From NCBI RefSeq assembly GCF_004187715.1, contig NZ_QZWF01000041.1:1-64000 (forward strand): 64,000 bases of DNA. The letters run 5' to 3'. Position numbers and translations under genes: made by a program. Source of the stretch: Streptomyces sp. F001. Lineage in GTDB: Bacteria; Actinomycetota; Actinomycetes; Streptomycetales; Streptomycetaceae. The first letter of the stretch is position 1. Each line of letters opens with the position of its first letter. The notes under the pieces were generated by a model. That model searched no databases, was not told the DNA's origin, and saw only the letters and a list, made by a program, of their open reading frames with translations. This document shows positions 17,846-25,808 of the stretch, one piece after another.

Positions 17846-18112
17846 GATGCCGGCACAGGACCAGCGGACCGTCGACCGGCTGTTCCCCGGGCTGTCCGGC
17901 CGTGCGACGCCGGCGAAGCGGACGATCCGCCGGTCGCCGCGCAGCTGCTGCCCGACGGCGAGGAGTTGATCGACGACCGCCTCGGCGGCGGACGGACCGC
18001 ACCGGCCCGGCCGCGCCCTCACGCCCAGGACCGTCCGCCCGCGCTCGCCGGGCCGGTGGCCGCGGCGCCCAACCGACTCGGGGACCGACTGCACCGGAGG
18101 CCCACAACATGA
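17832..18112 (+). pseudogene. Frameshifted small hydrogenase-operon gene
   Basis: From the ATG at 17832 the frame runs MDGPEMPAQDQRTVDRLFPGLSG and then hits a stop at 17967. Shifting frame near 17900 restores an acidic, protein-like reading (CDAGEADDPPVAAQLLPDGEELIDDRLGG) that continues to a TGA at 18110-18112, overlapping the hhyS ATG as ATGA. One missing C in the GGCCGTGC stretch would explain it. The intact product would be about 93 residues. Function is unknown. The perfect coupling to hhyS argues the longer frame is ancestral. It may be a real mutation or a sequence error. Confidence 0.65.
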
Positions 18113-19197
18113 CCATCGACAGCGGCACGCACGACGTTGCCACCGAGCCGAGCCGCCCCGAGGCGCGCGAAGGCTTCGACGAGATCACCATCCTCTGGAT
18201 TTCCGAGGGGATGAGCTGCGACGGCGACTCGGTGTCGTTCACCGCGGCCGGCCAGCCCGCGATCGAGGACCTGGTCCTGGGACTCATCCCGGGCCTGCCG
18301 AAGGTGAACCTGCACAACAAGGTGCTGTCGCCGAGCCTCGGCGGCGAGGACTTCCTCGCGCCGTACCGCGCCGCGATCCGCGGCGAGATCTCGCCGTTCA
18401 TCCTGGTCATCGAGGGCTCGGTCCCCAACCAGAACATCATCGAAGGCGACGGGTACTGGACGTCGTTCGGCAACGACCCGCAGACCGGTGAACCGCTGAC
18501 CCTCAACTGGTGGATCGACCAGCTGGCCCCGAAGGCGTGGGCGGTGGTCGCCGCCGGCACCTGCGCCACGTACGGCGGCATCCATGCGATGGCGGGCAAC
18601 CCCACCGGCAGTATGGGCCTGGCCGACTACCTCGGCTGGGACTTCCTGTCGCAGGGCGGCCTCCCGATCGTCAACGTCCCCGGCTGCCCGATCCAGCCGG
18701 AGAACTTCATGGAGACCCTGGTCTGGGTGCTCTACCACGCGGCCGGGGCCGCCCCGCCGCCCCCGCTGGACCAGATGCTGCGCCCGCAGTGGCTGTTCGG
18801 GAAAACCGTGCACGAGGGCTGCGACCGCGCGGCGTACTACGAGCAGGCCGACTTCGCCCGGGACTACAACTCCCCCAAGTGCCAGGTAAAGGTGGGCTGT
18901 TGGGGACCCGTCGTCAACTGCAACGTGCCCAAGCGCGGCTGGATGGCGGGGATCGGCGGATGCCCGAACGTCGGCGGTATCTGCATCGGCTGCACCATGC
19001 CCGGCTTCCCCGACGCGTTCATGCCGTTCATGGACGAGCCGCCCGGCGGCAGCTTCTCCTCCCTCATGGTCAAGCCCTACGGGGCCTTCATCCGGCGGAT
19101 GCGCGGCATCACCAACGCCGTCGTCAACCGCGAGCCGAAGTGGCACCACAACAAGCCGGTACTCACCTCCGGCTACGACCCCTACTGGCGCCCGTGA
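18109..19197 (+). CDS. hhyS: Group 1h (high-affinity, actinobacterial) [NiFe]-hydrogenase small subunit
   Basis: A 362-residue iron-sulfur subunit that passes electrons from the active site. It has no Tat signal and no C-terminal anchor, as in the group 1h type. The first cluster-binding motif is SCDGDS at 36-41, so the usual CxxC is CxxD (Cys37, Asp40). The crystal structure of the actinobacterial-type Ralstonia enzyme has the same three-Cys/one-Asp proximal cluster. Other ligands lie in AAGTCATYGG, NVPGCPIQP, HEGCDRAAYYE, KCQVKVGCWGPVVNCN and GGCPNVGGICIGCTMPGFPD. The start overlaps the upstream stop. It lies 88 bp before hhyL. Confidence 0.95.
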   Translation: MTIDSGTHDVATEPSRPEAREGFDEITILWISEGMSCDGDSVSFTAAGQPAIEDLVLGLIPGLPKVNLHNKVLSPSLGGEDFLAPYRAAIRGEISPFILVIEGSVPNQNIIEGDGYWTSFGNDPQTGEPLTLNWWIDQLAPKAWAVVAAGTCATYGGIHAMAGNPTGSMGLADYLGWDFLSQGGLPIVNVPGCPIQPENFMETLVWVLYHAAGAAPPPPLDQMLRPQWLFGKTVHEGCDRAAYYEQADFARDYNSPKCQVKVGCWGPVVNCNVPKRGWMAGIGGCPNVGGICIGCTMPGFPDAFMPFMDEPPGGSFSSLMVKPYGAFIRRMRGITNAVVNREPKWHHNKPVLTSGYDPYWRP

Positions 19198-19285
19198 CCT
19201 GCGGCCCGGAACTCCCGTGCCGGGCCGCATCCCCCGCAGCAATCATCCTCGTCCAACGCATCGAACAGCGAGAACAGGAACGCAC

Positions 19286-21085
19286 ATGACCACAACCGAG
19301 GGCCGGACCCGGGCCGCCGAACGGAAACCTCCGCAGATGGTGGACATGTCCTGGGACCCGATCACCCGGATCATCGGCAACCTCGGCATCTACACGAAGA
19401 TCGACTTCGCCAACCAGGAAGTGGTGGAGTGCCACAGCACCTCGTCCCTCTTCCGCGGCTACTCGGTGTTCATGAAGGGCAAGGATCCGCGCGACGCGGG
19501 CTTCATCACCTCCCGCATCTGCGGCATCTGCGGCGACAATCACACCACGTGCTCCAACTACGCCCAGCAGATGGCCTACGGCGTGAAGACGCCGCCGCTG
19601 GCCGAGCACATCGTGAACCTCGGCGAGGCCGCCGAGTACATGTTCGACCACACGATCTTCCAGGACAACCTCGTCTTCGTCGACTTCTGCGAGGCGATGG
19701 TCAAGGCGACCAACCCGAGCCTTCTGGCCCGCGCCGAGCGGACCGCAGCGCCCCGCGGGGACATCCACGGCTACCGGACCATCGCCGACGTCATGCGCGC
19801 CTTCAACCCCTTCGAGGGTGAGGTGTACAGGGAGGCCCTGAAGGTCAGCCGCATCACCCGCGAGATGTTCTGTCTGATGGAGGGGCGCCACGTCCATCCG
19901 TCGACGATGTACCCCGCCGGCGTCGGCACGATGCCGCAGCCGAACACCTTCACCGACTATCTGTCGCGCCTGACGAGGGTCATCGACTTCGTCAAGGAGG
20001 CGGTGGCGCTGAACGACGACGTCTTCGACTTCTTCTACGAGGCGCTGCCCGGCTACGAGGAGGTGGGTCGCCGCCGCATCATGCTCGGCTGCTGGGGCGC
20101 CTGGCAGGACCCGGCCGTCGTCGACTACCGCTACGAGAACATGAACGACTGGGGCAAGGCGATGTACGTCACCCCGGGCATCATCGTCGACGGCGAACTG
20201 GTCACCAACAACCTCGTCGACATCAACCTCGGCATGCGCATCCTGCTGGGCAGTTCCTACTACGAGGACTGGGAGGGCCAGGAGCCGTTCGTCACCCACG
20301 ACCCGCTCGGCAACCCGGTCGACATGCGCCATCCGTGGAACCAGACCACTGTGCCGGTGCCCCAGAAGCGCGACTTCGACGCCAAGTACAGCTGGGTGAT
20401 GAGCCCGCGCTGGTACCACAAGGACAGCGACTCCCACCTCGCCCTCGACACCGGCGGCGGCCCGCTCGCCCGGTTGTGGTCCACGGCCCTGAGCGGCCTG
20501 GTCGACACCCCGTACGTGAAGGCCACCGGGCACAGCGTGCGGATCTCGCTGCCGAAGAGCGAGAAGCTGCCGGAGACGACACTGGAGTGGCACATCCCGA
20601 AGTGGAGCAACACCATCGAACGGGACCGCGCCCGGCCCTACTTCGTCGCCTACGCCGCGGCCATGGCCTTCCAGTTCCTGGAGGAGGCGATGCAGATGAT
20701 GCGCGCCGGCGAGACGAAGGTGTTCCAGGACTTCGAGGTGCCCGACGAGGCCATCGGCGTCGGCTTCCACGAGGCGGTACGCGGGGTCCTCTCGCACCAC
20801 CTGGTGATCAAGGACAAGAAGATCGCCAACTACCACCCGTACCCGCCGACCCCCTGGAACGCCAGCCCGCGCGACAGCTACGGCACCCCCGGCCCGTACG
20901 AGGACGCCGTCCAGGGCCAGCCCATCTTCGAGGAGAACGGGCCGGAGGACTTCAAAGGCGTCGACATCATGCGCACCGTGCGCAGCTTCGACCCCTGTCT
21001 GCCCTGCGGTGTGCACATGTACCTGGGCAAGGGGAAGACGCTCACCACGATGCACTCCCCCACCTATGGGGCGTCCCATGGCTGA
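19286..21085 (+). CDS. hhyL: Group 1h [NiFe]-hydrogenase large (catalytic) subunit
   Basis: A 599-residue subunit holding the NiFe(CN)2CO site. The L1 motif RICGICGDNH is at 77-86 (Cys79, Cys82) and L2 DPCLPCGVH at 569-577 (Cys571, Cys574); all four nickel-ligating cysteines are present. After His577 a ~22-residue tail rich in Gly, Thr and Ser remains, the piece removed by the maturation protease encoded at 29091-29678. The ATG at 19286 follows CAGGAACGCAC. The final 8 bp overlap the NifU-like gene. Known group 1h enzymes scavenge atmospheric H2 in aerobic actinobacteria, often during dormancy; that role is inferred here. Confidence 0.96.
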   Translation: MTTTEGRTRAAERKPPQMVDMSWDPITRIIGNLGIYTKIDFANQEVVECHSTSSLFRGYSVFMKGKDPRDAGFITSRICGICGDNHTTCSNYAQQMAYGVKTPPLAEHIVNLGEAAEYMFDHTIFQDNLVFVDFCEAMVKATNPSLLARAERTAAPRGDIHGYRTIADVMRAFNPFEGEVYREALKVSRITREMFCLMEGRHVHPSTMYPAGVGTMPQPNTFTDYLSRLTRVIDFVKEAVALNDDVFDFFYEALPGYEEVGRRRIMLGCWGAWQDPAVVDYRYENMNDWGKAMYVTPGIIVDGELVTNNLVDINLGMRILLGSSYYEDWEGQEPFVTHDPLGNPVDMRHPWNQTTVPVPQKRDFDAKYSWVMSPRWYHKDSDSHLALDTGGGPLARLWSTALSGLVDTPYVKATGHSVRISLPKSEKLPETTLEWHIPKWSNTIERDRARPYFVAYAAAMAFQFLEEAMQMMRAGETKVFQDFEVPDEAIGVGFHEAVRGVLSHHLVIKDKKIANYHPYPPTPWNASPRDSYGTPGPYEDAVQGQPIFEENGPEDFKGVDIMRTVRSFDPCLPCGVHMYLGKGKTLTTMHSPTYGASHG

Positions 21086-21686
21086 GCCCGGCCGCGCGGC
21101 GGTCGCGGCACCGCGGGACGGCGCCGGGCCGGCCCCACGGCTGGACGACGGCGAGGTGGCGGCGCGGATCGCCCGCATCGACGAGCTGTTGGGGAAGGTG
21201 CAGATCGCGCCCGGTCCGATGGCGCAGACGGCCGTCGACGCCGTCCGCACGCTCACCGAGGTCTACGGCGAGGCGCTGGCCCGGGTCCTGGACCACGCGG
21301 ACGCCGCCGTGGCCCGGCGCCTGGCCGAGGACGAACTCCTCGGCCACCTGCTGGTGCTGCACGATCTGCACCCCGAGCCACCCGAGCGCCGCGCCGCCCG
21401 CGCCGTCGAGCGGCTGCGGCCCGCCGTGCAGGAGCGCGGCGGCGACGTGGCCCTGGACGGGGTCGAGGGGCCGGTCGCCCGCGTACGGCTGCGTACCGGC
21501 GGCTGCGGCTCCGGATGCGGCTCGGCGTCCTCCGGCGTCGAGGAAGCCGTACGGGAGGCCGTGCTCGCTGCGGCGCCGGAGCTGACGGCGGTCGAGACCG
21601 TGCCGGAGACGCAGTCCCGGCCGCCCGCGTTCGTCCCCGTCGACTCGCTGCTGCGCCGGCCCGCCCAGCCGCAGGGGGCGACGTGA
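21078..21686 (+). CDS. NifU-like C-terminal domain protein of the hydrogenase operon
   Basis: A 202-residue protein with a helical N-terminal part and a C-terminal NifU-like module. GPVARVRLRTGGCGSGCGSASSGVEEAVREAVLAAAPELTAVE has two cysteines in GCGSGCG in the usual cluster-binding place. It may carry or deliver an Fe-S cluster, or act as an electron carrier for HhySL; that is inference from the domain and operon. It overlaps the hhyL end by 8 bp and its stop overlaps the next GTG (GTGA), indicating translational coupling. Confidence 0.8.
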   Translation: MAEPGRAAVAAPRDGAGPAPRLDDGEVAARIARIDELLGKVQIAPGPMAQTAVDAVRTLTEVYGEALARVLDHADAAVARRLAEDELLGHLLVLHDLHPEPPERRAARAVERLRPAVQERGGDVALDGVEGPVARVRLRTGGCGSGCGSASSGVEEAVREAVLAAAPELTAVETVPETQSRPPAFVPVDSLLRRPAQPQGAT

Positions 21687-22279
21687 CCGCCGGCGGTGCC
21701 CTGGCCGCGCTGATCCGTTCCTCCGCCGACCGGCGAGCGGGCGGACCGAAGGAGCGGTGCGAGTTGTGCGCCGCGCCGCTCGCGGGCGACCACCGGCACC
21801 TGTACGACACCGGCCGCGAGGAGGCGTTGTGCGCCTGCCCGGCGTGCTCGGTGCTGTTCGCGGAGCACGGGGCGGGCGACGGCCAGTACCGGCTGATCCC
21901 GCAGCGGCGGGTGAAGCTGCCGCCGGTCGAGACGGGGCCGCTCGGGGTGCCGGTCGGGCTGGCGTTCTTCGTGCCCCGGGAGGACGGCACGGTCGTCGCG
22001 CACTACCCGAGCCCGGCGGGAGCCACCCGGTGGGAGGTGGATGCCTCGGCGTGGCGGGAGGCGGTGGGGCGGTGTCCGGATCTCGCAGGCGTGGTACCCG
22101 AGGTCGAGGCGCTGCTGGTGAACACCGCCCGGAACCTGCGGCACCACTGGATCGTGCCGGTCGACGAGTGCTTCCGGCTGGTCGCGCTCGTCCGCCGGGA
22201 GTGGCGGGGGCTGTCCGGCGGCGGCCGGGTCTGGCCCGCCGTCGAGGAGTTCTTCGCCGGGCTGGCCGAACGACCGTGA
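21683..22279 (+). CDS. DUF5947-like protein with two Cys pairs
   Basis: A 198-residue protein starting at a GTG that overlaps the upstream stop. CELCAAPL (~26) and CACPACSVLF (~50) form a probable zinc or iron-sulfur knuckle, followed by YRLIPQRRVKLPPVETG and a mixed alpha/beta domain. Proteins of this appearance accompany group 1h hydrogenases in actinobacteria and are usually listed as DUF5947. The biochemical role is unknown. No signal peptide is seen. Confidence 0.75.
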   Translation: MTAGGALAALIRSSADRRAGGPKERCELCAAPLAGDHRHLYDTGREEALCACPACSVLFAEHGAGDGQYRLIPQRRVKLPPVETGPLGVPVGLAFFVPREDGTVVAHYPSPAGATRWEVDASAWREAVGRCPDLAGVVPEVEALLVNTARNLRHHWIVPVDECFRLVALVRREWRGLSGGGRVWPAVEEFFAGLAERP

Positions 22280-22343
22280 CCGGCGCGGCGAGAGGAGCCG
22301 CCACCGCGACGCGGCGGCGGAACACCAGGGAAAGGAGCACGGC

Positions 22344-22550
22344 ATGGGGACGATCAAGGTCGGCAGGCCCCAGGCGAAGCCCAGCACGCCCACTCACGTG
22401 AGAGGCCTCCACCAAGGCAACCGGGGCCCGCGTCACCACCAGGCCGGGCATCACCCGGACGGCACGGCCGACGCGCGCCGCTCCACCGGGGTCCACTGGA
22501 AGCGGCACAACAAGGTCATGGAGAGCATGCCGAGTATCTCCCCGGGCTGA
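22344..22550 (+). CDS. Small basic protein of the hydrogenase operon (68 aa)
   Basis: A 68-residue His- and basic-rich protein (HVRGLHQGNRGPRHHQAGHH). GGAAAGGAGCACGGC precedes the ATG, a strong ribosome-binding site that supports translation despite the small size. The eight histidines suggest metal handling, but I do not recognise a family. It lies between the DUF5947 gene and the next small gene on the same strand. Confidence 0.6.
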   Translation: MGTIKVGRPQAKPSTPTHVRGLHQGNRGPRHHQAGHHPDGTADARRSTGVHWKRHNKVMESMPSISPG

Positions 22551-22600
22551 GCCCCGCGGACGGGTACGGCACGAGGAACACGAGCGAGCAGGGAGCGGCG

Positions 22601-22765
22601 ATGAACGCCAAACGGATTCTGATCGCGGAGGCGGCGGTGCTGGGCGGAGCGGCCCTGGCACTGCTGATCGCGGAGTTCCCGGGGATCGTGCGGGAGGTCC
22701 GGCTGTGGCGCATGGTCGGCTTCCGCCCTGGACCCCGCAACCGCCTCCGGGCCAAGCATGCATGA
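22601..22765 (+). CDS. Small membrane protein preceding hypA (54 aa)
   Basis: A 54-residue open frame: a basic start (MNAKR), one hydrophobic helix (IAEAAVLGGAALALLIAEFPG) and a basic tail ending RLRAKHA. The ATG follows AGGGAGCGGCG. Its last codons overlap the start of hypA by 8 bp, so it is coupled to the operon. The single-helix architecture could tether the soluble hydrogenase to the membrane; this is speculative. It resembles the DUF6893-type small proteins. Confidence 0.65.
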   Translation: MNAKRILIAEAAVLGGAALALLIAEFPGIVREVRLWRMVGFRPGPRNRLRAKHA

Positions 22766-23108
22766 GCTGTCGATCGCGACCGCGATCGTCGAACAGGCCG
22801 GGGAACTGGCACGGGCGGACGGGACAAATTCCGTCTCGGCGGTGACCGTACGGGTCGGCGAGCTGGCGGGCGTCGTGCCCGAGGCCCTCGACTTCGCCTT
22901 CGAGGTGGCCCGCGACGGCACCGCCCTCGCCGCGGCGCGGCTGGTCGTCGAGCAGGTGCCCGCCCGCGCCTGGTGCGAGCCGTGCGCCGAGGAGTTCGCG
23001 GTGGGCATGCCACCGTTCTTCTGGTGCCCGGCCTGTGACCGGCCCGCCCCGACGCTGCGCAGCGGCCGGGAACTTCAGATCACCGGAATCGAACCGGCCC
23101 ACAGCTGA
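22758..23108 (+). CDS. hypA: HypA nickel-insertion chaperone
   Basis: A 116-residue HypA. MHELSIA at the N-terminus carries the invariant nickel-binding Met1-His2-Glu3. The zinc site uses CEPC (~73) and CPAC (~91). Together with HypB it loads nickel into HhyL. It is the only hyp gene on the plus-strand structural operon; the rest lie in the convergent operon. Its start overlaps the 54-aa gene. Confidence 0.95.
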   Translation: MHELSIATAIVEQAGELARADGTNSVSAVTVRVGELAGVVPEALDFAFEVARDGTALAAARLVVEQVPARAWCEPCAEEFAVGMPPFFWCPACDRPAPTLRSGRELQITGIEPAHS

Positions 23109-23119
23109 CGCACGACGGT

Positions 23120-23164
23120 ACGGCCCTGGCGGCAGGGGTGGAGCCACCCCGCCGTCAGGGCCGT
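23120..23164. terminator. Bidirectional hairpin between the two hydrogenase operons
   Basis: ACGGCCCTG-G-CGGCAGGGGTGG at 23120-23141 pairs with 23144-23164 through about 20 bp with one mismatch and one bulged A, around a 2-nt AG loop. It lies between the stops of hypA (plus) and hypE (minus) and would serve both operons. No U-tract is present, as is usual in this kind of genome. Confidence 0.75.
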
Positions 23165-23183
23165 TCGGCGTGTTCCGGACGCG

Positions 23184-24260
23184 TCAGCAGATGCGCGGCA
23201 GTTGCTCCCCGAGGGGCATGTCCACCACCCGGGTGCCGCCCAGGCCGGTGGAGACCACCACCATGCCGGGGTGCTCGGCGACGCACTCGCCGATGAGCGC
23301 GGCGCCCGTGCCCTGCGGGTGGGCGCGCATCGCGGCCAGCACCTCGTCGGCCGCCGGGCGGGGTACGAAGGCGACCAGGCGGCCCTCGTTGGCCACGTAC
23401 AGCGGGTCGAGGCCCAGGAAACCGCAGGCGCCCGCGACGGCGTCCGGCACCGGGATGTCCCGCTCGCGCAGCCGCACGCCGGTGCCGGAGGCGCGGGCGA
23501 TCTCGTTGAGCGACGCGGCGAGCCCACCCCGGGTGGGGTCGCGCAGCACATGGACGTCGGGGGTGACCGCGAGCATGGCCGCCACCAGGTCGGCGAGGGG
23601 TGCGGTGTCGCTGGCCACCTCGACGCCGAAGTCCAGGCCCTCCCGTACGCTCATGATCGCCACGCCGTGCAGGCCGATCGGGCCGCTGACGATGACGGCG
23701 TCGCCCGGCCGTGCGCACTGCGGGCGGATGTCCACGCCGTCGCGGACGAGGCCGATCCCGGCGGTGGTGACGTACACGCCGTCGCCGTGCCCCGCCTCCA
23801 CCACCTTGGTGTCTCCTGTGACCACCGTGACCCCGGCCGCCTCTGCGGCGGTGCCGAGGGCGCGCGCGATCCGCTCGACCACGGCCAGCTCCACGCCTTC
23901 CTCCAGGACGAACGCGGCGGACAGATGGGCGGGCCGGGCGCCGCTCATCGCCAGGTCGTTGACGGTGCCGTTGACCGCCAGGTCGCCGAGGCTGCCGCCG
24001 GGGAAGAACAGCGGCCTGACGACGTAGGAGTCGGTGGAGAACGCCAGCCGGGCGCCACCGAGGTCGAGGACGGCGGAGTCGGCGAGTCCGGCGAGGGTGG
24101 CGTTGCCGTACGCGGGGGTGAAGACCTGTTCCACGAGTTCGGCGGAGAGGGTGCCGCCGCCCCCGTGCCCCATCACCACGATCGGCTGATCGTGCAGGGG
24201 GGCCGGGCAGGTCCAGTTCGCGGGGTCGACGACGGTCGACGGGTCAGCGAGTTCAGCCAA
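23184..24260 (-). CDS. hypE: HypE, cyanide-ligand carrier/dehydratase
   Basis: A 358-residue PurM/AIR synthase-fold protein. MGHGGGGTLSAELVEQVF and LGDLAVNGTVNDLAMSGARP are the ATP-binding motifs, and the protein ends in PRIC with the terminal cysteine that carries the carbamoyl/cyano group from HypF. It is last in the minus-strand maturation operon, overlapping hypD by 8 bp. Confidence 0.95.
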   Translation of the reverse strand: MAELADPSTVVDPANWTCPAPLHDQPIVVMGHGGGGTLSAELVEQVFTPAYGNATLAGLADSAVLDLGGARLAFSTDSYVVRPLFFPGGSLGDLAVNGTVNDLAMSGARPAHLSAAFVLEEGVELAVVERIARALGTAAEAAGVTVVTGDTKVVEAGHGDGVYVTTAGIGLVRDGVDIRPQCARPGDAVIVSGPIGLHGVAIMSVREGLDFGVEVASDTAPLADLVAAMLAVTPDVHVLRDPTRGGLAASLNEIARASGTGVRLRERDIPVPDAVAGACGFLGLDPLYVANEGRLVAFVPRPAADEVLAAMRAHPQGTGAALIGECVAEHPGMVVVSTGLGGTRVVDMPLGEQLPRIC

Positions 24261-25395
24261 CGGGGTTCATCTCCTCCTGCGGGACCCGGGAGCCCTGCGG
24301 GGCCGGGCCGTCCATCCGGCGGTACAGGTAGTAGGCCGCGCAGGCACCCTCGCTGGAGACCATGGTGGCGCCGAGCGGGGTGCGTGGGGTGCAGTCGGTG
24401 CCGAACGCGGGGCACTCGGTGGGCTTGATCAGGCCCTGCAGCACCTCGCCGCTGCGGCACACCGCGGGCTCCTCGGTGCGGATGCCGGTGACGTCGAAGC
24501 GGTGCTCGGCGTCGAAGGCGCGGTAGGCGTCCGCCAGCCGCCAGCCGCTGGCGGGGATGCTCCCGATGCCGCGCCAGGACCGGTCGGTGACCTCGAAGAC
24601 CTCCTCGATCATGCGCAATGCGGCCGGGTTGCCCTCCTCGCGCACGGCGCGGGCGTAGGCGTTCTCCACGCGGTGCTCGCCCCGCTCCAGCTGGTGGACC
24701 GCGAGGCGGATGCCTTCGAGGATGTCCAGCGGTTCGAAGCCGGTCACCACGATCGGTACCCGATGGCGTTCGGCCAGGTCCGGGTATTCGGCCGTGCCCA
24801 TCACGCTGCACACGTGCCCGGCGGCCAGGAAGCCCTGCACCCGGCAGGTGGGGGCCGTCATGATGGCCTCGACGGCGGGCGGCACCCGCACGTGGGACAC
24901 CAGCAGGCTGAAGTTGTCGATCCCGAGCCGGCGGGCCTGGTGGACGGCCATCGCATTGGCGGGCGCGGTGGTCTCGAAGCCGATGGCGAAGAACACCACC
25001 TCGCGGTCCGGGTACCGGCGGGCGAGTCGGAGGGCGTCGAGCGGGGAGTACACCACGCGGACGTCTGCGCCCTCGCCCTTGACCCGGAACAGGTCCCGGT
25101 CGGTGCCCGGCACCCGCAGCATGTCCCCGAACGAGCAGAAGATCACCTCGGGCCGGGAGGCGATCTCCAGCGCTTTGTCGATCATCTCCAGCGGGGTGAC
25201 GCACACCGGGCAGCCGGGGCCGTGAATCAGTTCCACGTCGTCCGGCAGCAACTGGTCGATGCCGTGCCGGATGATCGAGTGCGTCTGGCCGCCGCACACC
25301 TCCATCAGCGCCCACGGCCGGGTGACCGTCGCGCGGATCTCGTCCAGCAGCCGCCGCGCCAGGTCCGGGTCGTTGAACTCGTCGATGTACTTCAT
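24253..25395 (-). CDS. hypD: HypD, Fe(CN)2CO assembly scaffold
   Basis: A 380-residue HypD with the family motifs CGGQTHSI (~37-44), HGPGCPVCVTP (~65), and the C-terminal [4Fe-4S] cysteines around AVCRSGEVLQGLIKPTECPAFGTDC. With HypC and HypE it assembles the iron site. The ATG at 25395 lies inside the 3' end of hypC (4-bp ATGA overlap). The frame is open far upstream, but the sequence before this ATG is antisense to other genes. Confidence 0.95.
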   Translation of the reverse strand: MKYIDEFNDPDLARRLLDEIRATVTRPWALMEVCGGQTHSIIRHGIDQLLPDDVELIHGPGCPVCVTPLEMIDKALEIASRPEVIFCSFGDMLRVPGTDRDLFRVKGEGADVRVVYSPLDALRLARRYPDREVVFFAIGFETTAPANAMAVHQARRLGIDNFSLLVSHVRVPPAVEAIMTAPTCRVQGFLAAGHVCSVMGTAEYPDLAERHRVPIVVTGFEPLDILEGIRLAVHQLERGEHRVENAYARAVREEGNPAALRMIEEVFEVTDRSWRGIGSIPASGWRLADAYRAFDAEHRFDVTGIRTEEPAVCRSGEVLQGLIKPTECPAFGTDCTPRTPLGATMVSSEGACAAYYLYRRMDGPAPQGSRVPQEEMNPVG

Positions 25396-25727
25396 CGGGT
25401 CCCGCTCCCGCTCTCCCCGCGCTCGACGGTGGCGGGGGCGTGCGGGGCGTCGCTCCCGGCCTGCTGCGCCGCCTGTTGCCAGGCGTCGCCGAACTCCTCC
25501 TCCAGCAGCCCCAGTTGCTCGAAGAGCTCCAGGGACGCCCGGGCCGACTCCTCGTCGAGCTTCTGCAGGGCGAACCCGACGTGGACGATGACGTACTCCC
25601 CGATCCGCACGTCGGGCACGTACTCCAGGCACACCTGCTTCTGCACACCCCCGAAGTCGATCATCCCGGTGAGTGGGTCGGCACGGTCGTCGATGGCCAC
25701 GACTCTGCCGGGCACTGCCAGACACAT
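25392..25727 (-). CDS. hypC: HypC/HybG-family maturation chaperone
   Basis: A 111-residue HypC. MCLAVPGRVV contains the essential Cys2 that binds the Fe(CN)2CO unit and HhyL. GEYVIVHVGFALQKLDEESA is the conserved core. A C-terminal extension of about 30 residues rich in Ala/Gln/Glu is longer than in E. coli. It overlaps hypD and lies 81 bp after hypF. Confidence 0.95.
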   Translation of the reverse strand: MCLAVPGRVVAIDDRADPLTGMIDFGGVQKQVCLEYVPDVRIGEYVIVHVGFALQKLDEESARASLELFEQLGLLEEEFGDAWQQAAQQAGSDAPHAPATVERGESGSGTR

Positions 25728-25808
25728 GGGTCACTCCGTCTCGTCGCTGTGTGGTGTGCGGCCTGCCGTCCGCGGTCTGCGGTCGTACGGCGGGCCTGAT
25801 CGGGCCGG

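Noticed and set aside
21042..23147. 701-codon minus-strand open frame
   Set aside because: It is antisense to the hydrogenase operon, Arg/Pro-rich, with no recognisable domain.
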